From Thalassospira indica (GTDB lineage: Bacteria > Pseudomonadota > Alphaproteobacteria > Rhodospirillales > Thalassospiraceae): 64,000 nt of DNA. This document shows, one piece after another, positions 1-10,507 of the stretch. Position 1 is the first letter of the stretch; every line of letters starts with the position of its first letter. The stretch spans positions 4,280,001 through 4,344,000 of the forward strand of contig NZ_CP031555.1 in NCBI RefSeq assembly GCF_003403095.1, written 5' to 3'. The translations under genes and the position numbers were made by a program. The notes below the pieces were generated by a model, which did not search any database, was not told the DNA's origin, and saw only the letters and a list, made by a program, of their open reading frames with translations.

Positions 1-702
1 ATCGGGGTTTTTCATGGTCAGTTCGATGATGCGCTGGCTATCAGATTCGGGCAGTTCCGCATCCATCAGAACCTTGACCGAGGTCCGGCCAACCTTGACT
101 GCGGAATAGAGCAGGAAGATCGCAACAAGCCCGCCAATCGCCGGATCGGCCCAGGCAAGGCCCGACATCCCGCCAAACAGGGCAATCATCACCGCCAGAT
201 TGGACAGAATATCGCTGCTGTAATGAAGCGAGTCCGCCTCGACCGCGGCCGAGCCTGAAATCCGCACCGCCTTGCGCTGAAGCAAAACCAGACCAATGGT
301 CATGATCAGCGAAACACCCATGATCCAAAGGCCTTCGACGGCAAATGAAATTGGCATGGGTTCGGTGATGCGCGATGCCGCCTCGGCCAGAACCAGGATC
401 GCAGCCCCAATCATGAAGGCGGATTGGAACAGACCGGCAAGCGGTTCTGCCTTCCCATGGCCAAATCGGTGATCGTAATCCGCCGGACGCCAGGCCGACC
501 GCACAGCCATGAAGTTGATCACAGAGGTACCAACATCAAGCATGCTATCAATCATGGAAGATAGAAGGCTGACGGAATCGGTCAGGAACCAGCCGACAGC
601 CTTGATCAGGATCAGTGTCGCAGCAATGACAATGGAGGCCGTCGTTGCACGACGCGCCCAAGTCTCTTTCTGTGCGATGTCAATGACGGGACATTGACTC
701 AT
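1..702 (-). CDS. fieF: Cation diffusion facilitator, FieF-type divalent metal exporter (C-terminus beyond window)
   Basis: Inner-membrane antiporter of the CDF family that expels Zn(II)/Fe(II) in exchange for protons. 234 codons lie in the window and the frame stays open to base 1, so roughly the last 65 residues, the end of the cytoplasmic metal-binding domain, are missing. The residues of the FieF transport site are present: D52 and D56 in one helix, and H160 and D164 in an HxxxD pair. The cytoplasmic-side site, D75, H78 and H82 in the HRFGHGKAE stretch, is also conserved. Several hydrophobic segments precede a soluble tail. The ATG at 702 follows an AGAGG. The gene is divergent from ccmF. 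The family call is firm; the metal preferred is inferred. Confidence 0.9.
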   Translation of the reverse strand, partial: MSQCPVIDIAQKETWARRATTASIVIAATLILIKAVGWFLTDSVSLLSSMIDSMLDVGTSVINFMAVRSAWRPADYDHRFGHGKAEPLAGLFQSAFMIGAAILVLAEAASRITEPMPISFAVEGLWIMGVSLIMTIGLVLLQRKAVRISGSAAVEADSLHYSSDILSNLAVMIALFGGMSGLAWADPAIGGLVAIFLLYSAVKVGRTSVKVLMDAELPESDSQRIIELTMKNPD

Positions 703-926
703 CAGTTGTCAACCTCTGGCCTACCAATACGCTTACTGACCACCGTTTTATAGCCTGTTTGCGTACAATATGTAATGTCTATTGCCATATTTTCGCCCGT
801 CCTAGGGCAGCAAATAGCGCATATTTGATATTCCGCAAGGTTTCCAAGCCTTTTTAAAGGGATTATATGTCGCATCCGGGCACATAATTGATACTGTAAA
901 GCCTGCTAGGGACGAGAAACGATAAT

Positions 927-2909
927 ATGATTGTAGAGATCGGACATTACGCGCTGATACTGTCATTGGTGATGGCAGTGGCCCAATCCACCGTACCGTT
1001 TCTGGCGGCATCGCGGCGTGACGCCGCACTTCTGGCCGTCGCACCACGGTTGGCTTTGGCATGCTTTGCACTGGTCGCGGCAAGTTTCCTTGCGCTAACC
1101 TATGCCTATGTCAGTTCCGACTTCTCGGTCCTTAACGTTCTGGCTAACAGCCATACCTCCAAACCGAAGATCTACAAGATCACAGGCGTTTGGGCCAATC
1201 ACGAAGGATCGATGCTGCTTTGGGTGCTGATCCTGACCCTGTTTGGTGGCGCGGTGGCGGCATTTGGCCGCAATCTTCCGCCGACGCTACTGGCCCGTGT
1301 GCTGGGTGTGATGGGGCTGATTGGGGCTGGCTTTATCCTGTTTATTGTTCTGACGTCGAACCCGTTTGAGCGCGTCTTGAACCCGCCGCTTGACGGCGAA
1401 GGCATGAACCCGCTGTTGCAGGACCCGGGCATCGCCATTCATCCGCCGTTCCTCTATCTCGGCTATGTCGGATTTTCGGTGGCCTTTGCCTTTGCGGTCG
1501 CAGCCCTGATTGAAGGCCGGGTTGATCCGGCTTGGGCGCGTTGGGTGCGCCCCTGGACGCTGGCAGCCTGGGTATTTCTGACCGCCGGCATCGGGCTTGG
1601 TTCCTGGTGGGCCTATTACGAGCTTGGCTGGGGCGGCTGGTGGTTCTGGGACCCGGTCGAAAACGCATCCTTCATGCCGTGGCTTGCGGGGACTGCGCTT
1701 TTGCATTCGGCCATCGTGGTGGAAAAGCGCGACGCGCTTAAAAGCTGGACCATCTTTTTGGCGATCCTGGCGTTTTCCTTCTCGCTTCTGGGGACCTTCC
1801 TTGTGCGGTCGGGTGCGCTGACATCGGTGCATGCCTTTGCCACCGATCCGACGCGCGGGGTGTTTATCCTGTTCCTGCTGTTCATTGCCGTTGGCGGGTC
1901 GTTAACACTTTATGCCTGGCGGGCACCGACATTGAAGGGTGGCGGGCTGTTCCAGCCGATCTCGCGCGAAGGGGCGCTTATTTTTAACAATGTCCTTTTG
2001 TCGATTGCCGCCGCCATGGTTTTGCTCGGCACACTTTATCCGCTGTTGCTTGAAACCCTGACTGGCGAGAAAATCTCGGTCGGCGCACCGTTCTTTAACG
2101 CGACCTTCGTTCCGATCATCACCCCGGTAATTGTCGCGATGGCCTTTGGCCCATTGATGCCGTGGAAACGTGCCGACCTTCTTGGCGTGTTTAACAAGCT
2201 CAAGATCGCCCTTGCGGCTGCCTCCGTTGTGGTGCTGGTGACACTTTGGCTGTCGGGTGGCCCGGCCTTTGCCCTGTTCGGGATGGGGCTTGCAGCCTGG
2301 CTGTTTGTCGGATCGATCCTTGAGTGGTCGGGCCGGATCAAGCTGTTCCGCGAGCCAGTTGGCACCAGCCTGCGCCGCATGCGCAATCTGCCGCGCTCGG
2401 CCCACGGCACGATGCTGGCCCATGCCGGTGTGGCAATCGTGGTGGCCGGTATCACCGGATCGCAGGCCTGGACCGAAGAAGCCGTTCAGTCACTTGCCGT
2501 TGGCGAAAGCACCGAACTTGCCGGGCATACCTTTATCCTGTCTGGCATTCGTGAATATCAGGGGCCGAACTATGCCGCCCGCGAAGCGGAAATCACCATC
2601 ACCACACCGGGCGAACGCACCGTTGTCCTGACACCGGAAAAGCGCGTCTACACGGTCGAAGGCATGCCAACCACCGAAGCCGGCATTCAGTCAAGCTTCA
2701 CCGGTGACATCTATGCCGTGATCGGTGATCAGGATGAAAGCGGCAAATGGATCACGCGGTTTTACGTCAAACCCCTGATCCCATGGATGTGGTTTGGTGG
2801 GCTTGTCATGGTGTTTGGCGGTTTGATGTCGCTTTCGGATCGTCGTTATCGCATCGGGGCACCGGCCCGTTCCCACAAAACTGCCGCCAAAGCAGTGCCC
2901 GCAGAATAA
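927..2909 (+). CDS. ccmF: Cytochrome c-type biogenesis protein CcmF (haem lyase subunit)
   Basis: Integral membrane component of the System I haem lyase, which takes haem from CcmE and attaches it to apocytochrome c on the periplasmic side. The protein has 660 residues, the normal length, and is made of many hydrophobic helices. The diagnostic tryptophan-rich WWD region (GGWWFWDPVENASFMPW) lies at about residues 232-250. Conserved histidines sit near residues 92 (ANHEGS) and 172 (IHPPFLY), with a periplasmic domain between about 535 and 615. It is followed 23 bases later by ccmI, so the two are probably co-transcribed. Other ccm genes (A-E, G, H) are not in the window, and the gene upstream is on the opposite strand. 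Confidence 0.96.
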   Translation: MIVEIGHYALILSLVMAVAQSTVPFLAASRRDAALLAVAPRLALACFALVAASFLALTYAYVSSDFSVLNVLANSHTSKPKIYKITGVWANHEGSMLLWVLILTLFGGAVAAFGRNLPPTLLARVLGVMGLIGAGFILFIVLTSNPFERVLNPPLDGEGMNPLLQDPGIAIHPPFLYLGYVGFSVAFAFAVAALIEGRVDPAWARWVRPWTLAAWVFLTAGIGLGSWWAYYELGWGGWWFWDPVENASFMPWLAGTALLHSAIVVEKRDALKSWTIFLAILAFSFSLLGTFLVRSGALTSVHAFATDPTRGVFILFLLFIAVGGSLTLYAWRAPTLKGGGLFQPISREGALIFNNVLLSIAAAMVLLGTLYPLLLETLTGEKISVGAPFFNATFVPIITPVIVAMAFGPLMPWKRADLLGVFNKLKIALAAASVVVLVTLWLSGGPAFALFGMGLAAWLFVGSILEWSGRIKLFREPVGTSLRRMRNLPRSAHGTMLAHAGVAIVVAGITGSQAWTEEAVQSLAVGESTELAGHTFILSGIREYQGPNYAAREAEITITTPGERTVVLTPEKRVYTVEGMPTTEAGIQSSFTGDIYAVIGDQDESGKWITRFYVKPLIPWMWFGGLVMVFGGLMSLSDRRYRIGAPARSHKTAAKAVPAE

Positions 2910-2932
2910 GCCAAGGACAGGATACCTAAATA

Positions 2933-4195
2933 ATGACCATCTGGATTGTTCTTGGCGCGATTACCCTGCTGCTTGCGGGGTTCATTCTGTGGCCGATTTT
3001 TGGCGGCAACCGTAAAGCTGGATCGGATGAGGCAAGTGATGCGTCGTCAGCATCGGCGCTTGAAGATGGCAGCCCGGAAAACGAGCTTTCGCGCGATCTG
3101 GCGGTTTATCGTGATCAGCTTTCCGAGATTGACCGTGATATTGAGCGCGGCGTTCTAAGCGCAGAACAAGCCGATGCCGCGCGCACCGAAGTTCAGCGTC
3201 GTATTCTGGCGGCCGATCAGCGCATCAAAAAGCAACAGCCCACTGACACTATCGAGCAGACATCGGCAAACAAGCCCGTCCGGGCCATTGCCGCCGGTTT
3301 TATCGTGCTGTTCATTGCAGGCGGGTTCGGGCTTTATCTTGATCTTGGCAATCCGACCATGCCAGACCGTCCGATCACCAGCCGCACCGATGAAATCAAT
3401 GCCGTGCGCATGGCCCAGACGGCGGATGAAGACCGCCAGTCGGTGCTCAATCGTGCCGTTAGCGATCTGTCGCAAAGGCTTTTGGAAAATCCAGATGATC
3501 TGCGGGCCTGGGAATTGCTGGGTGCCAGCCTGATGGCGCTTGGTCGCCCGGAAGAAGCACAAACCGCGTTTCTTGAAACCGTCAAACGGTCTGGACGCGA
3601 CGGTGATTATCTGGCCATGTATGCCGAAAGCCTGATCCGCAGCAACAACGGCCAAATCAATACAACAGCCCGTGGCGTGCTGCGCGAAGCCGAAAAAACT
3701 GACAGTACCGATCCGCGCATCCAGTTTTATCTTGGCCTTGCCGATGCACAGGAAGGCAATGTCGGTGCTGCGGTCGATCGCTGGATCGCGCTTGCCAATG
3801 GGGCACCGGGCGATGCCCCGTGGTTGCCGATGGTGGTTGGCCGGATCAACGAAGCCGCCCTTGCCCAAGGGATCGACATTGAAGGACGCCTGAACATTGC
3901 CGAAAACACGTCCACCGGCCCAAGTCAGGAAGATATCGCCGCCGCGCAGGAAATGACACCTGAAGAGCAGCAGCAAATGATCATGTCGATGGTCAATGGA
4001 TTGGCCGAACGGCTGGAGGCTGAGCCGAACAATCCCGACGGGTGGGCCCGCCTGATGCAGGCCTATATGGTGCTGGGCCGGGAAGACGATGCCAAGGCGG
4101 CGTTCGAGAAGGCCAGCACGGTGTTTGCCGACCAGCCGGAACTAATTGCCCGATTCGACTCGCTGGCACAAGAAATCGGCATCTCGGCGAACTGA
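2933..4195 (+). CDS. ccmI: Cytochrome c biogenesis protein CcmI (CycH), TPR apocytochrome chaperone
   Basis: CcmI presents apocytochrome c to the CcmF/CcmH ligation complex. The protein has 420 residues. A first membrane helix lies at about 4-22, then a charged helical region typical of the family (ELSRDLAVYRDQLSEIDRDI, about 53-72). A second membrane helix lies at about 118-138, followed by a large periplasmic part with tetratricopeptide-like repeats at about 160-280 and 345-415, each with the W..L...Y...G....A pattern. It lies directly downstream of ccmF. No separate CcmH or CcmG thioredoxin-like protein is fused or adjacent. Confidence 0.92.
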   Translation: MTIWIVLGAITLLLAGFILWPIFGGNRKAGSDEASDASSASALEDGSPENELSRDLAVYRDQLSEIDRDIERGVLSAEQADAARTEVQRRILAADQRIKKQQPTDTIEQTSANKPVRAIAAGFIVLFIAGGFGLYLDLGNPTMPDRPITSRTDEINAVRMAQTADEDRQSVLNRAVSDLSQRLLENPDDLRAWELLGASLMALGRPEEAQTAFLETVKRSGRDGDYLAMYAESLIRSNNGQINTTARGVLREAEKTDSTDPRIQFYLGLADAQEGNVGAAVDRWIALANGAPGDAPWLPMVVGRINEAALAQGIDIEGRLNIAENTSTGPSQEDIAAAQEMTPEEQQQMIMSMVNGLAERLEAEPNNPDGWARLMQAYMVLGREDDAKAAFEKASTVFADQPELIARFDSLAQEIGISAN

Positions 4196-4315
4196 GCAGG
4201 CATTTATCGGTAATATTGCCGATAAAAATTGTTTTGCAGAAACTCTTTTCCCTGCACTTTTGAACCATTATATCCCATACAGTCGGATAATATCTGCAAC
4301 TTTACTGAAGTCTTA

Positions 4316-4344
4316 TTGAATTGAACTTCGTGCTGAGGTATGAA
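4316..4344 (+). promoter_or_regulatory. Possible sigma-70-like promoter for the response regulator operon
   Basis: TTGAAT (4316-4321), a 17-base spacer, then TATGAA (4339-4344). The match to TTGACA-N17-TATAAT is moderate and rests on sequence alone. Confidence 0.3.
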
Positions 4345-4404
4345 ATTAAGACTTAAGGATAGATAAGAAATACATCATATATGTGATTCCAAAGAATACC
4401 TTTC

Positions 4405-4430
4405 GATGGTGGGGGCCATCTTTTTCTTTC
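4405..4430 (+). terminator. Terminator-like hairpin in the leader before the response regulator
   Basis: GATGG (4405-4409) pairs with CCATC (4416-4420), followed directly by TTTTTCTTTC. The stem is only 5-6 bp, so termination would be weak. It lies downstream of the possible promoter at 4316-4344 and could therefore act as an attenuator instead of ending ccmFI. Confidence 0.35.
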
Positions 4431-4517
4431 GGATCAATATATTGACAGGCTCACAAAACAAAAGATCAGGGATGACCATGCGCACCAAAAGCTCATCCCT
4501 AAGGATAGCGGATCAGC

Positions 4518-4964
4518 ATGCCGGATCAAAAGAACGGTTCAATAAACAACCTGTTGTTGATTGAAGATAATCCTGGTGATGCGCGCCTGGTGCGCGAAGC
4601 ACTTCGGGAATTCAAACAACCGGTTGAATTGCATCACGTAAAGGATGCGATGACCGCACTGCAGTTTTTGCAGCAAGATGGTCCGTATCGCAATTCACCG
4701 CGCCCACGCCTGATTCTTCTGGACCTCAACATGCCGCGCAAGGATGGCCGCGAAATGTTGCGCGATATCCGCAATGATCCCAATTGCGCATCCATTCCGG
4801 TAATCGTCCTGACAACGTCCGGTGCCGAGCATGATGTCGATCTGTGCTATGCCGCCGGGGCAAACTGTTATTTGCGGAAACCGGTTGATGTGACAGAATT
4901 CATCGAACTGATGAAAATGATCGAATCCTTCTGGCTGGGACTGGCGTTGACCCCCACGCCGTAA
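4518..4964 (+). CDS. Single-domain response regulator, Rcp1-like
   Basis: A 148-residue stand-alone receiver domain with no output domain. It carries the acidic pair E16-D17, the phospho-acceptor D69 in ILLDLNMPRKDG, T99/T100 and K121 (YLRKPVD). The long insert after helix 2 and the DNPGDARL start are typical of Rcp1-type regulators, which usually serve phytochrome-like or PAS histidine kinases. No kinase is present nearby. It is followed 21 bases later by the large permease gene, which suggests co-transcription. It probably signals by protein-protein contact, but with which partner cannot be told from the sequence. Confidence 0.9.
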   Translation: MPDQKNGSINNLLLIEDNPGDARLVREALREFKQPVELHHVKDAMTALQFLQQDGPYRNSPRPRLILLDLNMPRKDGREMLRDIRNDPNCASIPVIVLTTSGAEHDVDLCYAAGANCYLRKPVDVTEFIELMKMIESFWLGLALTPTP

Positions 4965-4985
4965 CCCCCTGCCAGAGAGACTGCC

Positions 4986-7568
4986 GTGCGCCGCCCGACA
5001 TCTCTGCTTTTGACATCCCGGCCCATCCCGACCTGCCTTAGGATTGCGCTGCGTGAATTGCGCAAACCCGGTATTGGCATTGTCACCCTGTTCGCCACCC
5101 TTGTCTTTGCCGCGACCATTCTGGTGCTGACCGTCAGTCTGACGCAGTCGGTTCGCGATGGGTTGCGCCAGTCAGCACAACAGACCATCGGCGGGGATAT
5201 CTCGCTGCGTCTGTTTCACCGGGCAACGACGATAGATGAAATTGCCTTTCTTGAAACGCTTGGCACCCTCAGCCTGACAATCGAACAAAGGGTGATGGTC
5301 CAGCCATCCGACAATCAACAGGTCGTGCTTTCCGAACTGAAGGCGGTTGATGCCGCCTATCCGCTTTTTGGACATCTGAAACTGTCGCCAGACATTCCCC
5401 TTTCGGAAGCCCTTGGCACCCGCGATGGCACACCCGGCATTGTCGTTGGTCCCGAACTGGTTGAAGACGTTGGGTACAGGGTCGGCGATACCCTTTATCT
5501 TGGGGGTCAGCCTTACCAGATCCGCGCACGTATCGCCGCCGAGCCAGAACGCAAATTCAGGCTGTTCTCGCTTGGTCCCCGCGTGATCGTTGGGCTCGAC
5601 GCGTATCGCAACAGCCCACTTTTGGCACCGGGAAAGCAGGTTTACTGGTATCTGCGGATCAAACTGCCACCGAATAACGCGCGATCGCCGGATCAGATTA
5701 TTGCCGCCATCGAGGACCGATTTCCAGATAGCGGATGGCGGATTGTCAGTGCGGCGGACGGCGTCCCCGGGCTTGAACGCATCGGGGATTTCGCGTCCGC
5801 CTTCGTCAGCCTGATGGGAATTGCGATCTTTGCCATCGCGACAAGTGCCATCCGAAATGCCCTGACAGCCGACCTTGCCACGCGACGTCCGCGCTTTGCG
5901 ACCCTGCGCAGCCTGGGCGCCCGACCACAGGAAGTTGCCACCAGCATTATCTGGCAAATGGGACTTATCACTGCCTTCGCCATCCTGATTGCGGTTGTTT
6001 TGACTGTAATCGCGGGCGAGGTGCTTGGTCCGTTGTTCGCCGAAATGCTTGGCTTTGACGTACGGCCAACTTTCGAGAATGGCACGTTGATTGCGGGCTT
6101 TGTTTTCGGCTTTGTTGCCCTTGTTTCTATCAACCCGATCCGCGATGCCAGCGATGCTTCCCCGGCCTTCCTGTTTCGCCATCAGGATCACCGTGAAACG
6201 CAGGACACCATAAAACGCCGTTCGACCAAGCTCATAATCACAAAGGCCCTCATTGCGGCCTGCTTGCTTGGCATTGCCGGCGCCCTGATTGACCTTGGCT
6301 GGTTTTCGCTTGTCTTGTTGGCGGTTCTTGTCGGATGCCAGATTCTTTTTGTCGGTCTCGGACGGATAATCCGGGCAATGGCAGGAAGGTTATCAACAGG
6401 ACATCGCCTTTCCCTCACCCTTCGTCTGGCATTGCGCAATATCGCCCGGCCTTCTGCGCCAACCGTAACCATCACCGCGTCCTTTGGTCTGGCGATGACT
6501 TGTCTGACCGCGGTTATGCTGTTTGGCAGCTTGGCGGGGCAGCATTTGAAATCCGTCTTGCCGTCCCAGACCCCGGATGTGGTGTTTTTCGATATCCCGC
6601 CCAAAGAACAAGACGCCTTTCAGGCAGAAATCCAACGCACTGATGGTGTTCAGAGCGTCACCCAGATGCCGTTTCTGCACGGTCGGGTCACGCATCTGAA
6701 CGGCGTGCCATTGACGCAGGCCCAAGTACCACGGCGCTATCACTGGTTCCTGCGCGGCGACCGGGGCATGTCATGGACGGATCGTCCGACAGCATACATG
6801 ACCGAAAGCACGCTTACAGATGGCCACTGGTGGCCGCCAGAGAGCGTCAATGAAGGACTGGCGTCCCTTGACGCCAGTGTCGCACAGGCAATCGGTGCGG
6901 CGGTCGGAGACAGCCTGACGGTCAATATCATGGGAAAGCCCCATAACGTCCGCATTGCCAATCTGCGACAGATTGACTGGACCCGACTTGACCTTGATTT
7001 CCCGATTGTGCTGTCGCCAATGTCGTCGGCCTTTGACCATGGGGTGATAAGTGCTGTGCAGCTCAATGACACGATGGATGCAAGGACGTCGATGGACCCG
7101 ATCCTTGAGACCCATCGCGATATCCCGGTGATTTTCGTCAACGACGTTCTGGCAAAACTGACCGGCTTGTTTGACGGTGTGGTCGCAGGGCTGCTCACGA
7201 TCACGCCACTGGCGACCCTTGGCGCGGTTCTGGTGATTATTTGCGGACTGATCGCGCTGCGCCAGCGTCAGACAGAAACAATTGCCATGCTGCGCGCCCT
7301 TGGTATTCGGCCCAGTCAAATCACCCGAACCGGGGCGCTTGAAACCGGACTGATGGTTGCGATCAGTGGACTGGTTGGACTGATGGCCGGCAGCGGGATT
7401 GCAATTATCGCCGCACAAGCCATCGGCACCATTGATCTCGCACAGGTCGCGACAATCGCCGGACCGATGATCGCAACGGCATTTGGCGCGATCGTGGTGC
7501 TGGGGTTTGGGGGTGGCTGGATTTTGCAGGCAGCAAGTTTACGCGCGCAGGCGGGCTGGCGCGGTTAG
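4986..7568 (+). CDS. Large FtsX-domain ABC transporter permease (YbbP-like, COG3127)
   Basis: An 860-residue inner-membrane protein. An N-terminal membrane helix at about 35-57 leads into a MacB-like periplasmic domain. The first FtsX four-helix unit lies at about 265-390, then two membrane helices at about 415-470. A second soluble domain follows, and a second FtsX unit sits at about 730-855. This is the E. coli YbbP architecture, where the permease works with the YbbA ATPase and lies next to tesA. Here no ATPase or thioesterase gene is adjacent. The chosen start is GTG at 4986, the first in-frame start after the preceding stop that keeps the N-terminal hydrophobic helix. The substrate is unknown; lipid or lipoprotein handling is a family-level guess. 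Confidence 0.82.
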   Translation: MRRPTSLLLTSRPIPTCLRIALRELRKPGIGIVTLFATLVFAATILVLTVSLTQSVRDGLRQSAQQTIGGDISLRLFHRATTIDEIAFLETLGTLSLTIEQRVMVQPSDNQQVVLSELKAVDAAYPLFGHLKLSPDIPLSEALGTRDGTPGIVVGPELVEDVGYRVGDTLYLGGQPYQIRARIAAEPERKFRLFSLGPRVIVGLDAYRNSPLLAPGKQVYWYLRIKLPPNNARSPDQIIAAIEDRFPDSGWRIVSAADGVPGLERIGDFASAFVSLMGIAIFAIATSAIRNALTADLATRRPRFATLRSLGARPQEVATSIIWQMGLITAFAILIAVVLTVIAGEVLGPLFAEMLGFDVRPTFENGTLIAGFVFGFVALVSINPIRDASDASPAFLFRHQDHRETQDTIKRRSTKLIITKALIAACLLGIAGALIDLGWFSLVLLAVLVGCQILFVGLGRIIRAMAGRLSTGHRLSLTLRLALRNIARPSAPTVTITASFGLAMTCLTAVMLFGSLAGQHLKSVLPSQTPDVVFFDIPPKEQDAFQAEIQRTDGVQSVTQMPFLHGRVTHLNGVPLTQAQVPRRYHWFLRGDRGMSWTDRPTAYMTESTLTDGHWWPPESVNEGLASLDASVAQAIGAAVGDSLTVNIMGKPHNVRIANLRQIDWTRLDLDFPIVLSPMSSAFDHGVISAVQLNDTMDARTSMDPILETHRDIPVIFVNDVLAKLTGLFDGVVAGLLTITPLATLGAVLVIICGLIALRQRQTETIAMLRALGIRPSQITRTGALETGLMVAISGLVGLMAGSGIAIIAAQAIGTIDLAQVATIAGPMIATAFGAIVVLGFGGGWILQAASLRAQAGWRG

Positions 7569-7614
7569 GCCGAAACCCGAAAGCCCCAAAACGACCCAAG
7601 ACGACATCGGACAA

Positions 7615-7644
7615 CAAAAAAGGCCGCCCCATCAGGACGGCCTT
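7615..7644 (-). terminator. Intrinsic terminator of the atpHAGDC operon
   Basis: On the minus strand AAGGCCG (from 7644) pairs with CGGCCTT (to 7620), with two further G-C pairs inside, followed by a run of T. It lies 25 bases past the atpC stop. Confidence 0.85.
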
Positions 7645-7669
7645 CTTAAATGATTTTCTGAAAGCAGGC

Positions 7670-8074
7670 TTAGTTGCTCAGGGCCTGGATCTGTGCACGG
7701 GCAATGTCGAGCGCGCGCTCGGCATTGGCTTTGTCGTGTGCAGTCTCGGCAGACTTGAGAGCGGCCTGAGCCTCTTCAAGACGGGCCTGTGCTTCGTCAG
7801 CTTTCAAATCGGAAACCGGAACCGCTTCTTCTGCCAGAATGGTGCAACGCTCGGGATTAACCTCGGCAACACCGCCAGCAACGAAGATACGTTCGGAAAC
7901 CTTACCACCTGCATAGATGTCGATGACACCCGGACGAATGGTCGAGATCATCGGCGCATGCTTCGGCAGAACACCAAAATTCCCGTCCGTGCCCGGAACA
8001 ACGACCATCTCGACCGGCTCGGATTTGAGCAGGGCAGACGGTGAAACAAGTTCCAGTACAGTCGTATCAGTCAT
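7670..8074 (-). CDS. atpC: ATP synthase F1 epsilon subunit
   Basis: Central-stalk subunit that couples rotation to the F0 ring and regulates ATP hydrolysis. It has 134 residues. An N-terminal beta-sandwich (about 1-85, with GTDGNFGVLPKHAPM) is followed by a helical hairpin rich in Ala and Glu (about 90-132). It is the last gene of the operon and is followed by the terminator at 7615-7644. A GAGG lies just upstream of the ATG. Ordinary in every respect. Confidence 0.96.
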   Translation of the reverse strand: MTDTTVLELVSPSALLKSEPVEMVVVPGTDGNFGVLPKHAPMISTIRPGVIDIYAGGKVSERIFVAGGVAEVNPERCTILAEEAVPVSDLKADEAQARLEEAQAALKSAETAHDKANAERALDIARAQIQALSN

Positions 8075-8115
8075 GACAATCCTCGCTCCTTAGCCGGAGG
8101 GGGACCAAAGCTGCC

Positions 8116-9567
<1,452 letters not shown>

Positions 9568-9586
9568 TTAACTTCCTGCGACCCGC

Positions 9587-10477
9587 TTACAAAGCCTCGG
9601 CGCCGGAAATGATTTCAATCAGTTCATTGGTGATCTGAGCCTGACGTGAGCGGTTGTACTGGATGCTCAGTCGGTCGATCATATCGCCGGCATTGCGGGT
9701 TGCGTTATCCATCGCGGACATACGCGCACCGTGTTCAGATGCGCTGCTTTCAAGCATTGCACCGAAAATCTGGACGCCAACGTTACGCGGCAGCAAATCA
9801 GCCAGAATGGCTTCTTCGGACGGTTCGTATTCATAAACCGCAGAAGAACCAGTTGCTTCTTCCTGCTCGTCTGCTTCTTCACCCGTGAACGGGATCAGCT
9901 GCTGAGCGGTTGCCACCTGCGAAATCGCGGACACGAACTTGTTGTAGAAGATCGTGCAGACGTCGAATTCGCCTTCGTCGTAAAGCGCCAGAACCTTGTC
10001 TGCCACCTCGGTTGCCGAAGAGAAATCAATCCCCTTCTTGCCCTCGATGCCAGTATACCGGGCGACAATATTGTCACCAAATTCACGCTTGAGCGCATCT
10101 GCCCCCTTGCGGCCAACACAGATCAGCTTCACCGTCTTGCCTTCAGCCTGCAGGGCTTTGGCTTTCAGACGGGTTGCTTTGACGATCGATGCGTTAAAAC
10201 CACCGCAAAGGCCACGGTCTGCGGTGAAGACGACGAGCAGATGCACATCATCCTTACCGGTACCGGCCAGAAGCTTTGGCGCCCCTTCATTGCTGCTGAC
10301 GGCAGTTGCAAGACGGCCCAGCATCGTCCCCATGCGTTCAGCATAGGGACGCGCTGCTTCCGCTGCATCCTGTGCACGACGGAGCTTGGAGGCTGCCACC
10401 ATCTTCATCGCCGAGGTAATCTTCCTCGTCGATTTGACGCTGGCAATGCGCGAGCGCAGATCCTTCAAACTAGCCAT
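9587..10477 (-). CDS. atpG: ATP synthase F1 gamma subunit
   Basis: Rotating central shaft of F1, 296 residues. The N-terminal helix begins [14 protein letters not shown]. The Rossmann-like middle contains the family sequence [13 protein letters not shown] at about 83-95. The C-terminal helix carries [19 protein letters not shown] at the extreme end. An acidic insert near residues 199-220 ([11 protein letters not shown]) is typical of alphaproteobacterial gamma subunits. A strong GGAGG precedes the ATG. Confidence 0.97.
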   Translation of the reverse strand: MASLKDLRSRIASVKSTRKITSAMKMVAASKLRRAQDAAEAARPYAERMGTMLGRLATAVSSNEGAPKLLAGTGKDDVHLLVVFTADRGLCGGFNASIVKATRLKAKALQAEGKTVKLICVGRKGADALKREFGDNIVARYTGIEGKKGIDFSSATEVADKVLALYDEGEFDVCTIFYNKFVSAISQVATAQQLIPFTGEEADEQEEATGSSAVYEYEPSEEAILADLLPRNVGVQIFGAMLESSASEHGARMSAMDNATRNAGDMIDRLSIQYNRSRQAQITNELIEIISGAEAL

Positions 10478-10507
10478 TGCGTTTCCTCCTTCGCCTAAGT
10501 TTCAGTC

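Larger units (their letters stand above)
4196..4517. other. 322-base intergenic region between ccmI and the response regulator
   Basis: No convincing coding frame; AT-richer than the surrounding genes. Just after ccmI is an 8-bp hairpin (TTTATCGG at 4203-4210 pairing with CCGATAAA at 4219-4226) without a clean T run, so it is a weak terminator candidate at most. A possible sigma-70-like promoter and a terminator-like hairpin are listed separately. Two short out-of-frame openings here have no coding character. Confidence 0.6.
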
